Of a DNA stretch of 38,996 nucleotides, positions 1-7,651 are shown in pieces (position 1 is the first letter of the stretch; the number at the start of each line of letters is the position of its first letter). Source of the DNA: an uncultured Acidobacteriia bacterium (GTDB lineage: Bacteria; Acidobacteriota; Terriglobia; Bryobacterales; Bryobacteraceae); contig CAIXXM010000152.1 of assembly GCA_903923395.1 (NCBI GenBank), positions 1 to 38,996 on the forward strand, read 5' to 3'. The translations under genes were made by a program, and so were the position numbers. Under the pieces are notes generated by a model. That model was not told where the DNA came from and ran no database searches. It worked only from the letters and a program-made list of their open reading frames with translations.

Positions 1-1500
1 AAGCCGCGCCGCCAGATGTCGGTGCAGTTCTCCGGTGGCGAACCCACGCTGTCTCCTTACTTCCTCGACGCTGTCCGCTACGCCCGCAAGGTCGGCTACA
101 ACAGTGTGCAGGCCGCGACCAATGGCATTGAGTTCGCCAAGAGCCCGGAATTCTGCCGCGCCGCTGCGGATGCCGGTCTCCGCTACGCCTATCTGCAGTT
201 CGATGGCATCGGCAACGAAGCCAACAGCCACCGCGCTGTGGGCAATCTGTTCGATGTGAAGCTCCGCGCGATTGAAAATCTGCACTCGAACGGTGTGGAA
301 ATCGTCCCGGTCATCACCATCATCAACGGCATCAACAATGAGCAGGTTGGCCAAGTGATCCGCTTCGCCCTCGACAACCCGAAGAAGATCTCCTTCCTCT
401 CGTTCCAGCCCGTTTCCTTCACCGGCCGCGACGAAGCCATCACGGATGACCGCCGCAAGGCCCAGCGCTACACGCTGTCCCACCTGGCGCATGACGTGAA
501 GAACCAGGTCGGCATGGGTGAACCCACCCGCGACTGGTACCCGATCTCCTTCATGAGCACCTTCTCTGACTGGGCCGATCTGATCCATGGACCGAACGCC
601 GACTGGGGCCAGCTGAGCTGTGGCTGCCACCCGAACTGCGGCACCGGCATGGCCGTCATGATCGACAAGGAAACCAAGGAGTTCCGCCCGGTTACCGCGT
701 TCTTGAATGCGGAACAGCTTGCCAAGGACGTTGCCAAGATCACCGATGGTGCCCGCAGTAAGAAGACCTCCGTGATCGGCATGGCGCTTGCCCTGCTCCG
801 GAACTACAAGCCCTTCGAAGCGCCCTCCGAATTCAAGCTCACCGATCTTCTCCAGAAGTTCGACAAGGCGTTCAATGCCACCGGCCGCAACTACGGCAAG
901 GTGGGTCCGGACCGCACGTTTGAAGACATCCAGAAGCGCCGCCAGGATCGCTGGAACTTCCTGTTCATCGCAGGTATGTGGTTCCAGGATCTCTTCAACT
1001 ACGACTTCCGCCGCACCGAACAGTGCATCATCCCCTATGCCACGCAGGAAGGCGAAATCTCCTTCTGCGCTTACAACACCGGTGTGGGCTGGCGGAACAT
1101 CGTGGAAAAGATGCACATGACCGCGACCCTCACGAAGTGGTACGAGGAACGTGGCCGTCACGAAATCTTCGCCGGCAACAAGCCTGTGCCTCTGGTTTCC
1201 AAGGAGCACTCTCTCGTGCTTGACATGGAAGCGGTGAACGCAGAACGCCAGCACGATCTCGATGACCTGGGTATCGCCAAGACCGCGCGCGAAGAGAAGC
1301 TCCGCAAGCGGAACGAAGAGATGCTCAAGAAGGCTGCGGAAGATGCGCGCATGGCCAAGCTGTACCGCGAAGTCATCCTGAAGGAAAAGCCAGTCGAAGC
1401 AGGCTTCGTCCCTGTCTCCGCTCTGGGCGGCATTGCTCCCGCAAAGCCCGCTCCGGCAGCAGAAGAGAAGAAGGAAGAAGTCGGCAGCTTCGGCGACTAG
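1..1500 (+). CDS. Radical SAM enzyme with additional cysteine motifs (5'-partial; COG1964/Tes-like candidate)
   Basis: The reading frame is open from base 1 and the fragment begins just before the FSGGEPT motif (the GGE motif that binds the SAM amino group), so the start and the CxxxCxxC cluster motif lie upstream of the window. The ATG at base 16 is internal. After the radical SAM barrel (ATNG, FDG, VPVITIINGIN) come two cysteine groups: C-G-C-x3-C (codons near 619-639) and a C-terminal C-x(n)-SFCAYNTG block (about 1024-1080), which suggest auxiliary Fe-S or iron sites. The tail is Glu/Lys-rich and low complexity. This layout resembles the COG1964 family that includes the archaeal tetraether lipid synthase Tes. 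A role in coupling lipid tails, as in the membrane-spanning lipids of Acidobacteriota, is inference. A peptide- or cofactor-maturing radical SAM enzyme is the alternative. Confidence 0.8.
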   Translation, partial: KPRRQMSVQFSGGEPTLSPYFLDAVRYARKVGYNSVQAATNGIEFAKSPEFCRAAADAGLRYAYLQFDGIGNEANSHRAVGNLFDVKLRAIENLHSNGVEIVPVITIINGINNEQVGQVIRFALDNPKKISFLSFQPVSFTGRDEAITDDRRKAQRYTLSHLAHDVKNQVGMGEPTRDWYPISFMSTFSDWADLIHGPNADWGQLSCGCHPNCGTGMAVMIDKETKEFRPVTAFLNAEQLAKDVAKITDGARSKKTSVIGMALALLRNYKPFEAPSEFKLTDLLQKFDKAFNATGRNYGKVGPDRTFEDIQKRRQDRWNFLFIAGMWFQDLFNYDFRRTEQCIIPYATQEGEISFCAYNTGVGWRNIVEKMHMTATLTKWYEERGRHEIFAGNKPVPLVSKEHSLVLDMEAVNAERQHDLDDLGIAKTAREEKLRKRNEEMLKKAAEDARMAKLYREVILKEKPVEAGFVPVSALGGIAPAKPAPAAEEKKEEVGSFGD

Positions 1501-1522
1501 TTCGATAGTCAACCGTTCCACC

Positions 1523-1553
1523 AAAGGCCGCCGGACTTCCGGCGGCCTTTTTT
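1523..1553 (+). terminator. Rho-independent terminator after the radical SAM gene
   Basis: There is a perfect 12-bp stem (1523-1534 with 1539-1550), a 4-nt loop ACTT, and a T-run that starts inside the stem and continues to 1553. It begins 23 nt after the radical SAM stop codon. Because the stem starts with AAA and ends with TTT, it could also act on the other strand, but no reverse-strand gene ends here. Confidence 0.88.
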
Positions 1554-1571
1554 ATTTGCACAAGGACCCCC

Positions 1572-2975
1572 ATGTCATCTGCGTTCCATCCCGTATTGAC
1601 GAAAGCGCTTGAGTCCGCCCTGCGGTATCTGGATCACCTTCCAGAGACCCACGTGGCAGCAACCGTGACGGCGGACGAACTTCGCCAGCGGCTCAACAAG
1701 GTGCTGCCCGCCGAAGGCACTGCCCCGGAAGATGTTCTCGACGACCTGATCCGTGACACCAGCGGGGGCATTCTCAATTCCGCCGGAGGACGCTTCTTCG
1801 CCTGGGTGATTGGCGGTTCCCTGCCCTCCGCCCTCGCGGCAGATTGGATGACTTCCACCTGGGATCAAAACGCCGGGATCTACGCTTGCGGACCAGCGGC
1901 AGCCGTCGTCGAAGAGGTTGCGGGCGCATGGCTCAAGGATCTTTTCGCCCTGCCACCAACAGCCAGCGTCGGCTTCGTAACCGGCTGCCAGATGGCACAT
2001 TTCACCGCTCTGGCCGCCGCACGGCATGCCGTTCTGCAACAGCACGGCTGGGATCTCGCGGAAGATGGACTGCAAGGTGCGCCGGTGATCCGCGTTCTGA
2101 CGGGGGATCAAGTGCATGCCTCCGTCCCGAGGGCGCTCCGTTTTCTCGGCTTGGGGAAACGCCAACTCCAGCTATTGCCCACCGATCAGGAAGGCAAGCT
2201 CCCACCGCATGTTCTGGAGGCGGCATTGCAGTCGTCCACGCAACCCACCATCGTCGTCTTGCAGGCCGCGGATGTGAACACAGGAACATTCGATGATTTC
2301 GAAGCCCTGGTGCCCATCGCGAAGAACAGTAAGGCGTGGGTCCACGTGGATGGAGCGTTTGGCCTGTGGGCGGCGGCGAGCGCCCGGTATGCGCATTTGA
2401 CCAGAGGTATGGGCCTGGCAGATTCCTGGGCCACGGACGGCCATAAATGGCTGAATGTGCCCTATGACTCCGGCCTTGCCATAGTGCGCGACACAGCAGC
2501 CCACAGAGCCGCGATGTCCGTGCAGGCCTCTTATATGCCGATGGGCGGCGGCGTGCGTGACCAGGTGGATTGGAATCCAGAATGGTCACGCCGCGCCAGA
2601 GGCTTTGCCGCCTACGCTGCACTGCGCGAACTGGGCAGGAACGGAGTGGCCCGGCTGGTGGAAGGTTGCTGCGATGCCGCGATGGGAATCGTCGAAGGGC
2701 TGGGGAAACTACCCGGCGTGGAGGTGGTCGCGATGACCGGCTTTAACCAGGGCCTGGTTCGCTTCCTCTCTCCGGTCGCTGGAGCCACGGAGTCCGATCA
2801 TGCGGCCCACACCGATGCGGTGATCGCGAAGATTCAAGCCCAGGGCGGAGCGTATTTCGGAGGCACTACCTGGCGCGGCACCAGAGCCATGCGAATCAGC
2901 GTGAGTAACTTCCGCACCGGGCCGGAAGAAGTGGCCCGAACGGTGGAAGCCGTACGCGCCGCGCTCACCCGCTAG
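1572..2975 (+). CDS. PLP-dependent group II decarboxylase (aromatic-L-amino-acid/glutamate decarboxylase superfamily)
   Basis: This 467-residue fold-type I PLP enzyme probably decarboxylates an amino acid; the substrate cannot be read from the sequence. The VHVDGAFG motif carries the aspartate (about D260) that pairs with the pyridine nitrogen of PLP, and ATDGHKWLN carries the Schiff-base lysine (about K292). The N-terminal GGRFFAWVIGGSLPSALAADW region and the TGCQMAHFTAL cofactor-phosphate segment fit the family. The length is usual for pyridoxal-dependent decarboxylases. The ATG at 1572 has AAGGA five bases upstream. The gene sits alone after the 1523-1553 terminator and converges on the small gene at 3030-3293. 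No signal peptide is visible, so it should be cytosolic. An aminotransferase-like or lyase activity in the same superfamily cannot be excluded. Confidence 0.88.
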   Translation: MSSAFHPVLTKALESALRYLDHLPETHVAATVTADELRQRLNKVLPAEGTAPEDVLDDLIRDTSGGILNSAGGRFFAWVIGGSLPSALAADWMTSTWDQNAGIYACGPAAAVVEEVAGAWLKDLFALPPTASVGFVTGCQMAHFTALAAARHAVLQQHGWDLAEDGLQGAPVIRVLTGDQVHASVPRALRFLGLGKRQLQLLPTDQEGKLPPHVLEAALQSSTQPTIVVLQAADVNTGTFDDFEALVPIAKNSKAWVHVDGAFGLWAAASARYAHLTRGMGLADSWATDGHKWLNVPYDSGLAIVRDTAAHRAAMSVQASYMPMGGGVRDQVDWNPEWSRRARGFAAYAALRELGRNGVARLVEGCCDAAMGIVEGLGKLPGVEVVAMTGFNQGLVRFLSPVAGATESDHAAHTDAVIAKIQAQGGAYFGGTTWRGTRAMRISVSNFRTGPEEVARTVEAVRAALTR

Positions 2976-2986
2976 AGAAAAACAAA

Positions 2987-3028
2987 CCGCACAACGGACG
3001 CCTTTGCACCCTCGCGCCTGTGCGGCTC
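2987..3028. repeat. Short palindromic repeat, 42-bp copy (related to the 82-bp copy at 38146-38227)
   Basis: The ends are inverted repeats: CCGCACA (2987-2993) and TGTGCGG (3019-3025). The 17 bases at 2987-3003 and the 20 bases at 3009-3028 match, in reverse complement, the two ends of the copy at 38146-38227. Only the centre differs: 5 nt here against 45 nt there. This copy looks like an internal-deletion derivative. It lies between convergent genes, with the 3028 end 1 nt from the stop codon at 3030, and may form a hairpin that helps termination. Confidence 0.72.
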
Positions 3029-3029
3029 T

Positions 3030-3293
3030 CTAGTGGCCCAGATTCAGCACCCAGAAGATAATCCAGACGACCGCCAGCATCGCATCGCGGATGTGATAAC
3101 GGCGGTTGGACTGGTCTTTCACGGCGCTCATGGAAGCCCGCACCAGAAACACCAGTGCCACCAGCAGAGTAAACAGGAACCAAAAGGAAAACGGGCGCTG
3201 ATACTCTTTGGGCAAGCCGGAACCGCTGGTCCGCAGCACAGCGAGAAAACCCAGAGTAATCACCAGCACTGACCGGAAAATGACCCGCAGCAT
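3030..3293 (-). CDS. Small integral membrane protein of unknown function
   Basis: This 87-residue protein has two or three hydrophobic segments: roughly residues 4-20, 36-52 (FSFWFLFTLLVALVFLV) and 70-86 (AMLAVVWIIFWVLN). A short basic loop (KDQSNRRYHIRD) separates the last two. No family is recognised. It begins 24 nt downstream of the hybrid histidine kinase on the same strand, so co-transcription is likely, and it could be an accessory membrane partner of that kinase. The longer overlapping frame in this interval lacks coherent protein features. The stop codon is next to the 2987-3028 repeat. Confidence 0.6.
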   Translation of the reverse strand: MLRVIFRSVLVITLGFLAVLRTSGSGLPKEYQRPFSFWFLFTLLVALVFLVRASMSAVKDQSNRRYHIRDAMLAVVWIIFWVLNLGH

Positions 3294-3317
3294 GACTACC
3301 TTTGTACCAGTTGCGAC

Positions 3318-4802
3318 TCAACCGGTTGCGTTCTGGCTCTCGGCTCGTCTCGCATCCAGAACCTCGCGAACCTTGGCGGCAAGCTCGGGCGGAGAGAAGG
3401 GTTTCTGCAAATAGGGCGCACTCGAACAGTCCGCACCTTCATAGCCTGAGATGAAAAGAACCTTGACCGACGGCTGCCCAGCCCGCAGCTGTTCGGCCAG
3501 TTCCGTGCCATTGCCGCCGGGCATGACCAGGTCAGTCAACAGCAGGTCCACTGGCACGGCACAGAGTTCGGCGGCCTGCAGGGCCTCCCGTGCGGAGCCT
3601 GCTGCCAGCACGTGGTAACCATGGCGCTCCAAGGCCGCTTTGATCATGCTTCGCAGCGTTGCGTCATCCTCAGCGAGCAGGATTGTTTCGTTGCCCGGCA
3701 GTGTTTCCGCCGCTGGGGAAGGCTCTTCCTCATCGGCAACCTCATCGATCCGGGGAAAGAGCACGCGGAAGGCGGCACCCTGGCCCGCTTGCGTCACCAA
3801 CTCGACGGCACCCTGGTATTGCGCTGCGATGGAGGCCACCGTCGAGAGCCCGAGCCCTGTCCCCTGCCCCTCGGTCTTCGTGGTGAAGAAAGGTTCAAAG
3901 GCGCGCAGGCGCGTTTCCGGGTCCATGCCCGGACCAGTGTCCGTAATGCTGATTGCCACATAGGGTCCGGGATTCAAACCGAGAGCCCCGGCATCGGCAC
4001 CCAGCTTCACATTGCTGGTTTCAATAATGAGAATGCCGCCATCCGGCATGGCATCCCGCGCGTTGACCACCAAATTGATGACGATCTGCTGGATGTGCGC
4101 AACATCAGCGCGGATACTCCCTGCCAATGGATCCTGCAGGATGCGGAGGTCAATGTGGGCACCAATCAGACGCCGCAGCATGGACATTGTCTGTTCCACT
4201 ACCCTGGCAACATTCAGGACCACGGGCTGCAGCGGGCGCTTGCGGCTGAAGGAGAGGAGTTGGCCGGTGAGATCCGCCGCGCGCTGGCTGGCCTTGAGGA
4301 CTTGCTCAACCGCGCTCCGGTCCCGTTCCGTATTCAGATCCGGCGAAACCTGCAGCAGCTGCGCATAACCAGAAATGATCGTGAGCAGATTATTGAAATC
4401 GTGGGCGATGCCACTGGCAAGCATGCCGACGGAACGGACCTTTTCAGCCTGGCGAAGCTGCTCTTCGAGTTCGTACTCCCTGGTCATATCCCGCAAGCTG
4501 ACTGTAATGCCGCCCTTGACCAGCTGTGCGGTGAGTTCAAAGACGGAAGACGCCGAACGTAACTTGCAGCCAGTGAGGATTTGGATCTCAGCCGCAGTAC
4601 CCAGAGATTGGAGAAATGCGGTGATCCTCTTGCTGTCTTCGGGTTCGAAATAAGAGGCGAAAGAAGCACCGGAATCAGCGATGGCCGGCAATTCACGCGC
4701 TGCGGAATTGCAGACAATCACCCGCAGGTGGTCGCAGTCCAGAACAAAAGAGGGCAGCATCCAACTCTCAAACCAACCCGAACTGTCACAAATCTCGTAC
4801 AT
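3318..4802 (-). CDS. Hybrid sensor histidine kinase with C-terminal receiver domain
   Basis: This 494-residue protein has a PAS-like N-terminal region (about 12-105), a HisKA domain with [10 protein letters not shown] (phospho-accepting H134), and an HATPase_c domain. The ATPase domain shows the N box ([10 protein letters not shown], about 243-252), DTGPGM (288-293) and GQGTGLGLS (312-320). A receiver domain (about 373-488) follows, with acidic pocket residues E378/D379/D380, phospho-accepting D424 in LLTDLVMPG and conserved K467 in YLQKPF. There is no transmembrane segment, so it should be a soluble kinase. The phosphoryl group can pass from H134 to D424; no separate output domain is present, so a partner elsewhere is expected. 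It is divergent from the amidohydrolase gene across 170 bp and is followed by the small membrane protein gene. Confidence 0.92.
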   Translation of the reverse strand: MYEICDSSGWFESWMLPSFVLDCDHLRVIVCNSAARELPAIADSGASFASYFEPEDSKRITAFLQSLGTAAEIQILTGCKLRSASSVFELTAQLVKGGITVSLRDMTREYELEEQLRQAEKVRSVGMLASGIAHDFNNLLTIISGYAQLLQVSPDLNTERDRSAVEQVLKASQRAADLTGQLLSFSRKRPLQPVVLNVARVVEQTMSMLRRLIGAHIDLRILQDPLAGSIRADVAHIQQIVINLVVNARDAMPDGGILIIETSNVKLGADAGALGLNPGPYVAISITDTGPGMDPETRLRAFEPFFTTKTEGQGTGLGLSTVASIAAQYQGAVELVTQAGQGAAFRVLFPRIDEVADEEEPSPAAETLPGNETILLAEDDATLRSMIKAALERHGYHVLAAGSAREALQAAELCAVPVDLLLTDLVMPGGNGTELAEQLRAGQPSVKVLFISGYEGADCSSAPYLQKPFSPPELAAKVREVLDARRAESQNATG

Positions 4803-4888
4803 CAGTCAGTGTTCCAATCACTGCGACGCACCTGCCAGAAGCAAAGCGATGCGCAACAGCGAAAGCACCTTGCAATTACAGTTAGAGT

Positions 4889-4937
4889 ATTCCCTGCGGA
4901 GAAAATCCTCAAGTAGGCACAATAGCATTCCCTGCGG
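4889..4937 (+). promoter_or_regulatory. Direct repeat in the divergent intergenic region (ATTCCCTGCGG twice)
   Basis: The 11-mer ATTCCCTGCGG occurs at 4889-4899 and again at 4927-4937, a period of 38 nt. Both lie in the 170-bp gap between the divergent histidine kinase and amidohydrolase genes. Exact repetition at this spacing suggests paired regulator sites, but no regulator can be named and no clear sigma-70 boxes were found. Confidence 0.3.
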
Positions 4938-4972
4938 CACACCTGGCCAATCAGTGCTAACCTGTTCATTCC

Positions 4973-6610
4973 ATGCGCCAAAATTGTTTTCTCCTGCTCG
5001 CCTTTCTCGCTGCGGCAACCGGACTGCGGGCCCAAACCGCGGACTTGGTGGTAAAGAACGCCAACATCTACACGGTCGACCCCAAGCATCCAAAAGCCAA
5101 AGCGATCGCCGTGAAGGACGGCAAAATCCTGAAAGTGGGTGATGACCTCTCCACGTCCGTTGGCCCCCAAACGAAAGTGCTGGATGCGAACGGAGCAACC
5201 CTGATCCCCGGCCTGATCGACTCCCACGGCCATGTACGGGGCCTGGGGGATTTCCTCGAAACCATCAACCTGCGCGGCATTACTTCCGAACGGGAGATCG
5301 TGGAAAAGGTCCGTCAGGCAGCCCGCACCGCCAAACCCGGTGAATGGATCCGCGGCCGTGCCTGGGACCAGAATCTCTGGGACAAAAAGGAATTCCCGAC
5401 GCTCGCGGGCATCACGGAAGCCGCACCCAACAATCCCGTCTATCTGGGCCGTGTGGATGGCCATGCGGCATGGGTCAACCAGAAGGCTCTCGATCTGGCC
5501 GACATCAATGCCGCCACGCCGGACCCTGCCGGTGGCAAGATTATCCGCGACGCCAAGGGCAAACCGACAGGCGTGCTGGTCGACCGCAGCCAGGGCCTCG
5601 TCGCCAGCAAGATTCCCCCACCCACCGATGAAGAAGTGGAAAAGAGGATTGCACTTGCACTGGCGGAGTGTGCCCGGCTCGGCCTGACGACGGTGCATGA
5701 TGCGGGCACGGGCCAACAGGAGATTGATGCCTATCACCGCCTGGCCGCAAAAGGGGCCATGCCCGCCCGCGTCTATGTCATGTTGGCGAATCAGCCGAAG
5801 CTGCTGGATGCCTATCTGCCGAAAGGGCCCGAGATTGGAGATTTCGTCACCATCCGCAGTATCAAACTCGTGGCGGATGGTGCTTTGGGGTCCCGCGGGG
5901 CAGCCATGCTGGAACCCTACTCCGATGACGCCGGTAACAAAGGTCTCCTGATCACTGATGGCGCGGCGATCAAGGCTGTTGCGGCCAAAGCCGTCCCTGC
6001 GGGCTTTCAGGTCAATACACATGCGATTGGAGACCGTGCGAACCGCACCGTGCTCGAAGCCTACGCCTCCGTTCTGAAGGGTAAGAACGACAGGCGCTTC
6101 CGTGTGGAACATGCGCAAATCGTGGCACCGCAGGATTTTCCCATGTTCCAGAAATACTCCGTCATCGCCTCCATGCAGGCGACCCACGCCACCAGTGATA
6201 TGCCGTGGGCGGAAACCCGCATCGGCAAGGAGCGGCTGCAGGGGGCTTATGCCTGGCAGACCATGCTCAAGCTCGGCGTCCATCTCGCCAATGGTTCTGA
6301 CTTTCCGGTGGAAGAACCCAACCCCATGTTCGGCTTATTCGCTGCCATCACCTGCCAGAAACAAAACGGCGTGCCCCCCGGCGGCTGGTTCCCCAAACAG
6401 AAACTCACCCGCGAAGAAGCCCTGAAAAGCTGGACCATCGAAGGCGCTTATGCCGCCTTCGAAGAGAAGAAAAAGGGCTCCCTCGAACCGGGCAAGCTGG
6501 CCGATTTCATTTTGCTTTCGGGCGACATCATGACCATGCCTGAGTCAGAGATCTGGAAGACACGGGTTACGATGACATTTGTGGGCGGAAAAATCGTCTA
6601 CGGGCAATGA
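4973..6610 (+). CDS. Secreted amidohydrolase of the YtcJ-like (amidohydrolase 3) family
   Basis: This 545-residue protein has a signal peptide (residues 1-20, cleavage probably after LRA before QTAD), so the enzyme is likely periplasmic. The metal-dependent hydrolase core is visible: IDSHGH (H85, H87), the FQVNTHAIGDRAN histidine, RVEHAQIV and the late aspartate in LANGSDFPVEEPNP. These match the COG1574 group, whose members hydrolyse C-N bonds of varied substrates; the real substrate is unknown. The ATG at 4973 is chosen because the signal peptide starts there. The stop codon overlaps the start of the next gene (ATGA at 6607-6610), which implies translational coupling. Confidence 0.9.
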   Translation: MRQNCFLLLAFLAAATGLRAQTADLVVKNANIYTVDPKHPKAKAIAVKDGKILKVGDDLSTSVGPQTKVLDANGATLIPGLIDSHGHVRGLGDFLETINLRGITSEREIVEKVRQAARTAKPGEWIRGRAWDQNLWDKKEFPTLAGITEAAPNNPVYLGRVDGHAAWVNQKALDLADINAATPDPAGGKIIRDAKGKPTGVLVDRSQGLVASKIPPPTDEEVEKRIALALAECARLGLTTVHDAGTGQQEIDAYHRLAAKGAMPARVYVMLANQPKLLDAYLPKGPEIGDFVTIRSIKLVADGALGSRGAAMLEPYSDDAGNKGLLITDGAAIKAVAAKAVPAGFQVNTHAIGDRANRTVLEAYASVLKGKNDRRFRVEHAQIVAPQDFPMFQKYSVIASMQATHATSDMPWAETRIGKERLQGAYAWQTMLKLGVHLANGSDFPVEEPNPMFGLFAAITCQKQNGVPPGGWFPKQKLTREEALKSWTIEGAYAAFEEKKKGSLEPGKLADFILLSGDIMTMPESEIWKTRVTMTFVGGKIVYGQ

Positions 6611-7107
6611 ACGCTCTCTTTCTTCTCCTGGTCCTGGCGGCACCTCCGGAAACACCTGGCGGGCAGGCTTTTATGCTCAGTCCCGGCGAGTACCGCTGGG
6701 TCAATCTCAACGTAAGCCATGCACCGGCGGATGTGGAGATACGGTACGAAGTTTTGCAGGGCGGGCCAACAGTGCACACCGAACTTCTCTCCGCCGAAGA
6801 GTTCCGGCGGTTCAACCACGGCAAACGCAATGAGGCACTTGCGGCCACCAAAGATTCCAAACTGGGTGGTTTGCACAAGCTAATTCTCGCCAAAGGGCAA
6901 TACCGGGTGGTGATCGCCAATGACAGCGCTGCGCAACCGGCTACGGTTTCGTTGAATCTCCGGGTGGATTCCACGCCGCGCGCCGCCGGTATTACGGAGC
7001 TTTCTCCGGAACGAAGGCTCACCATCATCCTGATCAGCGGCTTGTTTTTTCTAGCCACCGTGTCCCTGGCGGGATGGAAGCTGTTGCGGGCGATTACCGC
7101 GGGTTAG
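6607..7107 (+). CDS. Secreted beta-rich protein with a C-terminal membrane anchor (GOLD/p24-like layout), function unknown
   Basis: This 166-residue protein has a short N-terminal hydrophobic leader (NALFLLLVLAA), a middle domain of alternating hydrophobic strands (for example YRWVNLNVS, VEIRYEVLQGG, GQYRVVIANDS, ATVSLNLRV), one transmembrane helix (about 139-159, TIILISGLFFLATVSLAGW) and a tiny basic tail. The order and the strand pattern recall GOLD/emp24-type domains of eukaryotic p24 proteins. This is an impression from pattern only, not a proven homology. The gene starts inside the stop codon of the amidohydrolase (ATGA), so the two are probably made together and may act at the same membrane. 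Confidence 0.68.
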   Translation: MNALFLLLVLAAPPETPGGQAFMLSPGEYRWVNLNVSHAPADVEIRYEVLQGGPTVHTELLSAEEFRRFNHGKRNEALAATKDSKLGGLHKLILAKGQYRVVIANDSAAQPATVSLNLRVDSTPRAAGITELSPERRLTIILISGLFFLATVSLAGWKLLRAITAG

Positions 7108-7119
7108 ATTCCGCCCCCT

Positions 7120-7524
7120 TCAGCGCATCGCCTGCATGATCCAGGCCATCACTTCAGGCCGAACGGCGTAACTGCTCTTCTGCGGCTCCGGCCAGTTGCC
7201 CTGGTCCCGATACATCTGATTCAGGCCGGCTTGTATGCCCGGATCGCCGCCGGTGAATTCTCCCACCAGCGCTTTCCAGCGCGCCGCCAGAGCCTTTCCC
7301 GTGGTACCCGCGGGGTCTTCGCCGAGAGCGGCTTCCACATCCCGGAACAGCTCATTCCATTGCGCTGAGACCCGCTCCTGAAGTTCCGGCGACCAGAGAT
7401 GTTTCCGCTCCTCCAGCTTTGTTTTCGCTTCTGGCGAATAATACTGCGTTGACCAATCTGGCTCCATTTCCAGCTCCTTGATGATTTTTGAGTACAGTTC
7501 CCAATCTGGCGCGCTGCAACCCGA
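7120..7524 (-). pseudogene. TipAS-domain remnant of a MerR-type regulator (N-terminal DNA-binding part missing)
   Basis: The reading frame extends up to 7707, but only its C-terminal part, from about DWELYSKIIKELE, looks like protein. This part matches the TipAS ligand-binding domain: YYSPEAKTKLEERKHLW, ERVSAQWNELFRDVEAAL, LAARWKALVGEFTGGDP, GLNQMYRDQGNW. In intact members this domain follows a MerR helix-turn-helix and a dimerisation helix; only the end of such a helix is present here. The upstream in-frame residues are unstructured, contain a 45-bp palindromic repeat (7545-7589), and overlap the opposite ABC ATPase start. The gene was probably truncated at or near the repeat. A short stand-alone TipAS protein starting at the internal ATG at 7467 is the alternative. 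Confidence 0.62.
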
Positions 7525-7544
7525 TTGCTCCGATTCCCCCCAAA

Positions 7545-7589
7545 CATAAAGAAACCAATAACAACCGGTGCCTGGCACCAATTCTTTAT
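7545..7589 (-). repeat. REP-like palindromic repeat, copy 1 (core GGTGCCTGGCACC)
   Basis: The 13-bp core 7567-7579 is a perfect palindrome around a single T. Outer arms ATAAAGAA (7546-7553) and TTCTTTAT (7582-7589) form a second inverted repeat around it. The reverse complement aligns with 12059-12103 over about 45 bp, so the two copies are inverted relative to each other. The element sits where the TipAS frame loses its coding character. Confidence 0.65.
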
Positions 7590-7627
7590 CTCTTCCATAC
7601 TGCACCACACCAAGCAGCCACCGCGAT

Positions 7628-7647
7628 TTTCCTAGTACCATAGGAAA
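7628..7647 (+). promoter_or_regulatory. Inverted repeat covering the ribosome binding site of the ABC operon
   Basis: TTTCCTA (7628-7634) and TAGGAAA (7641-7647) are perfect inverted repeats around a 6-nt spacer. The right arm contains the only Shine-Dalgarno-like bases (AGGA) before the ATG at 7652. As RNA, the hairpin would hide the ribosome binding site; as DNA it could be a dimer operator. Which one applies cannot be decided from the sequence. Confidence 0.38.
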
Positions 7648-7651
7648 TTCC

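Noticed and set aside
2965-3321. 118-codon reverse frame overlapping the small membrane protein
   Set aside because: It reads through the 2987-3028 repeat and has no hydrophobic pattern, whereas the 87-codon frame gives clear membrane segments.
4802-6283. Long 493-codon reverse-strand frame opposite the amidohydrolase gene
   Set aside because: It is the antisense shadow of 4973-6610; it lacks any recognisable domain, while the forward frame has a signal peptide and metal-site motifs.
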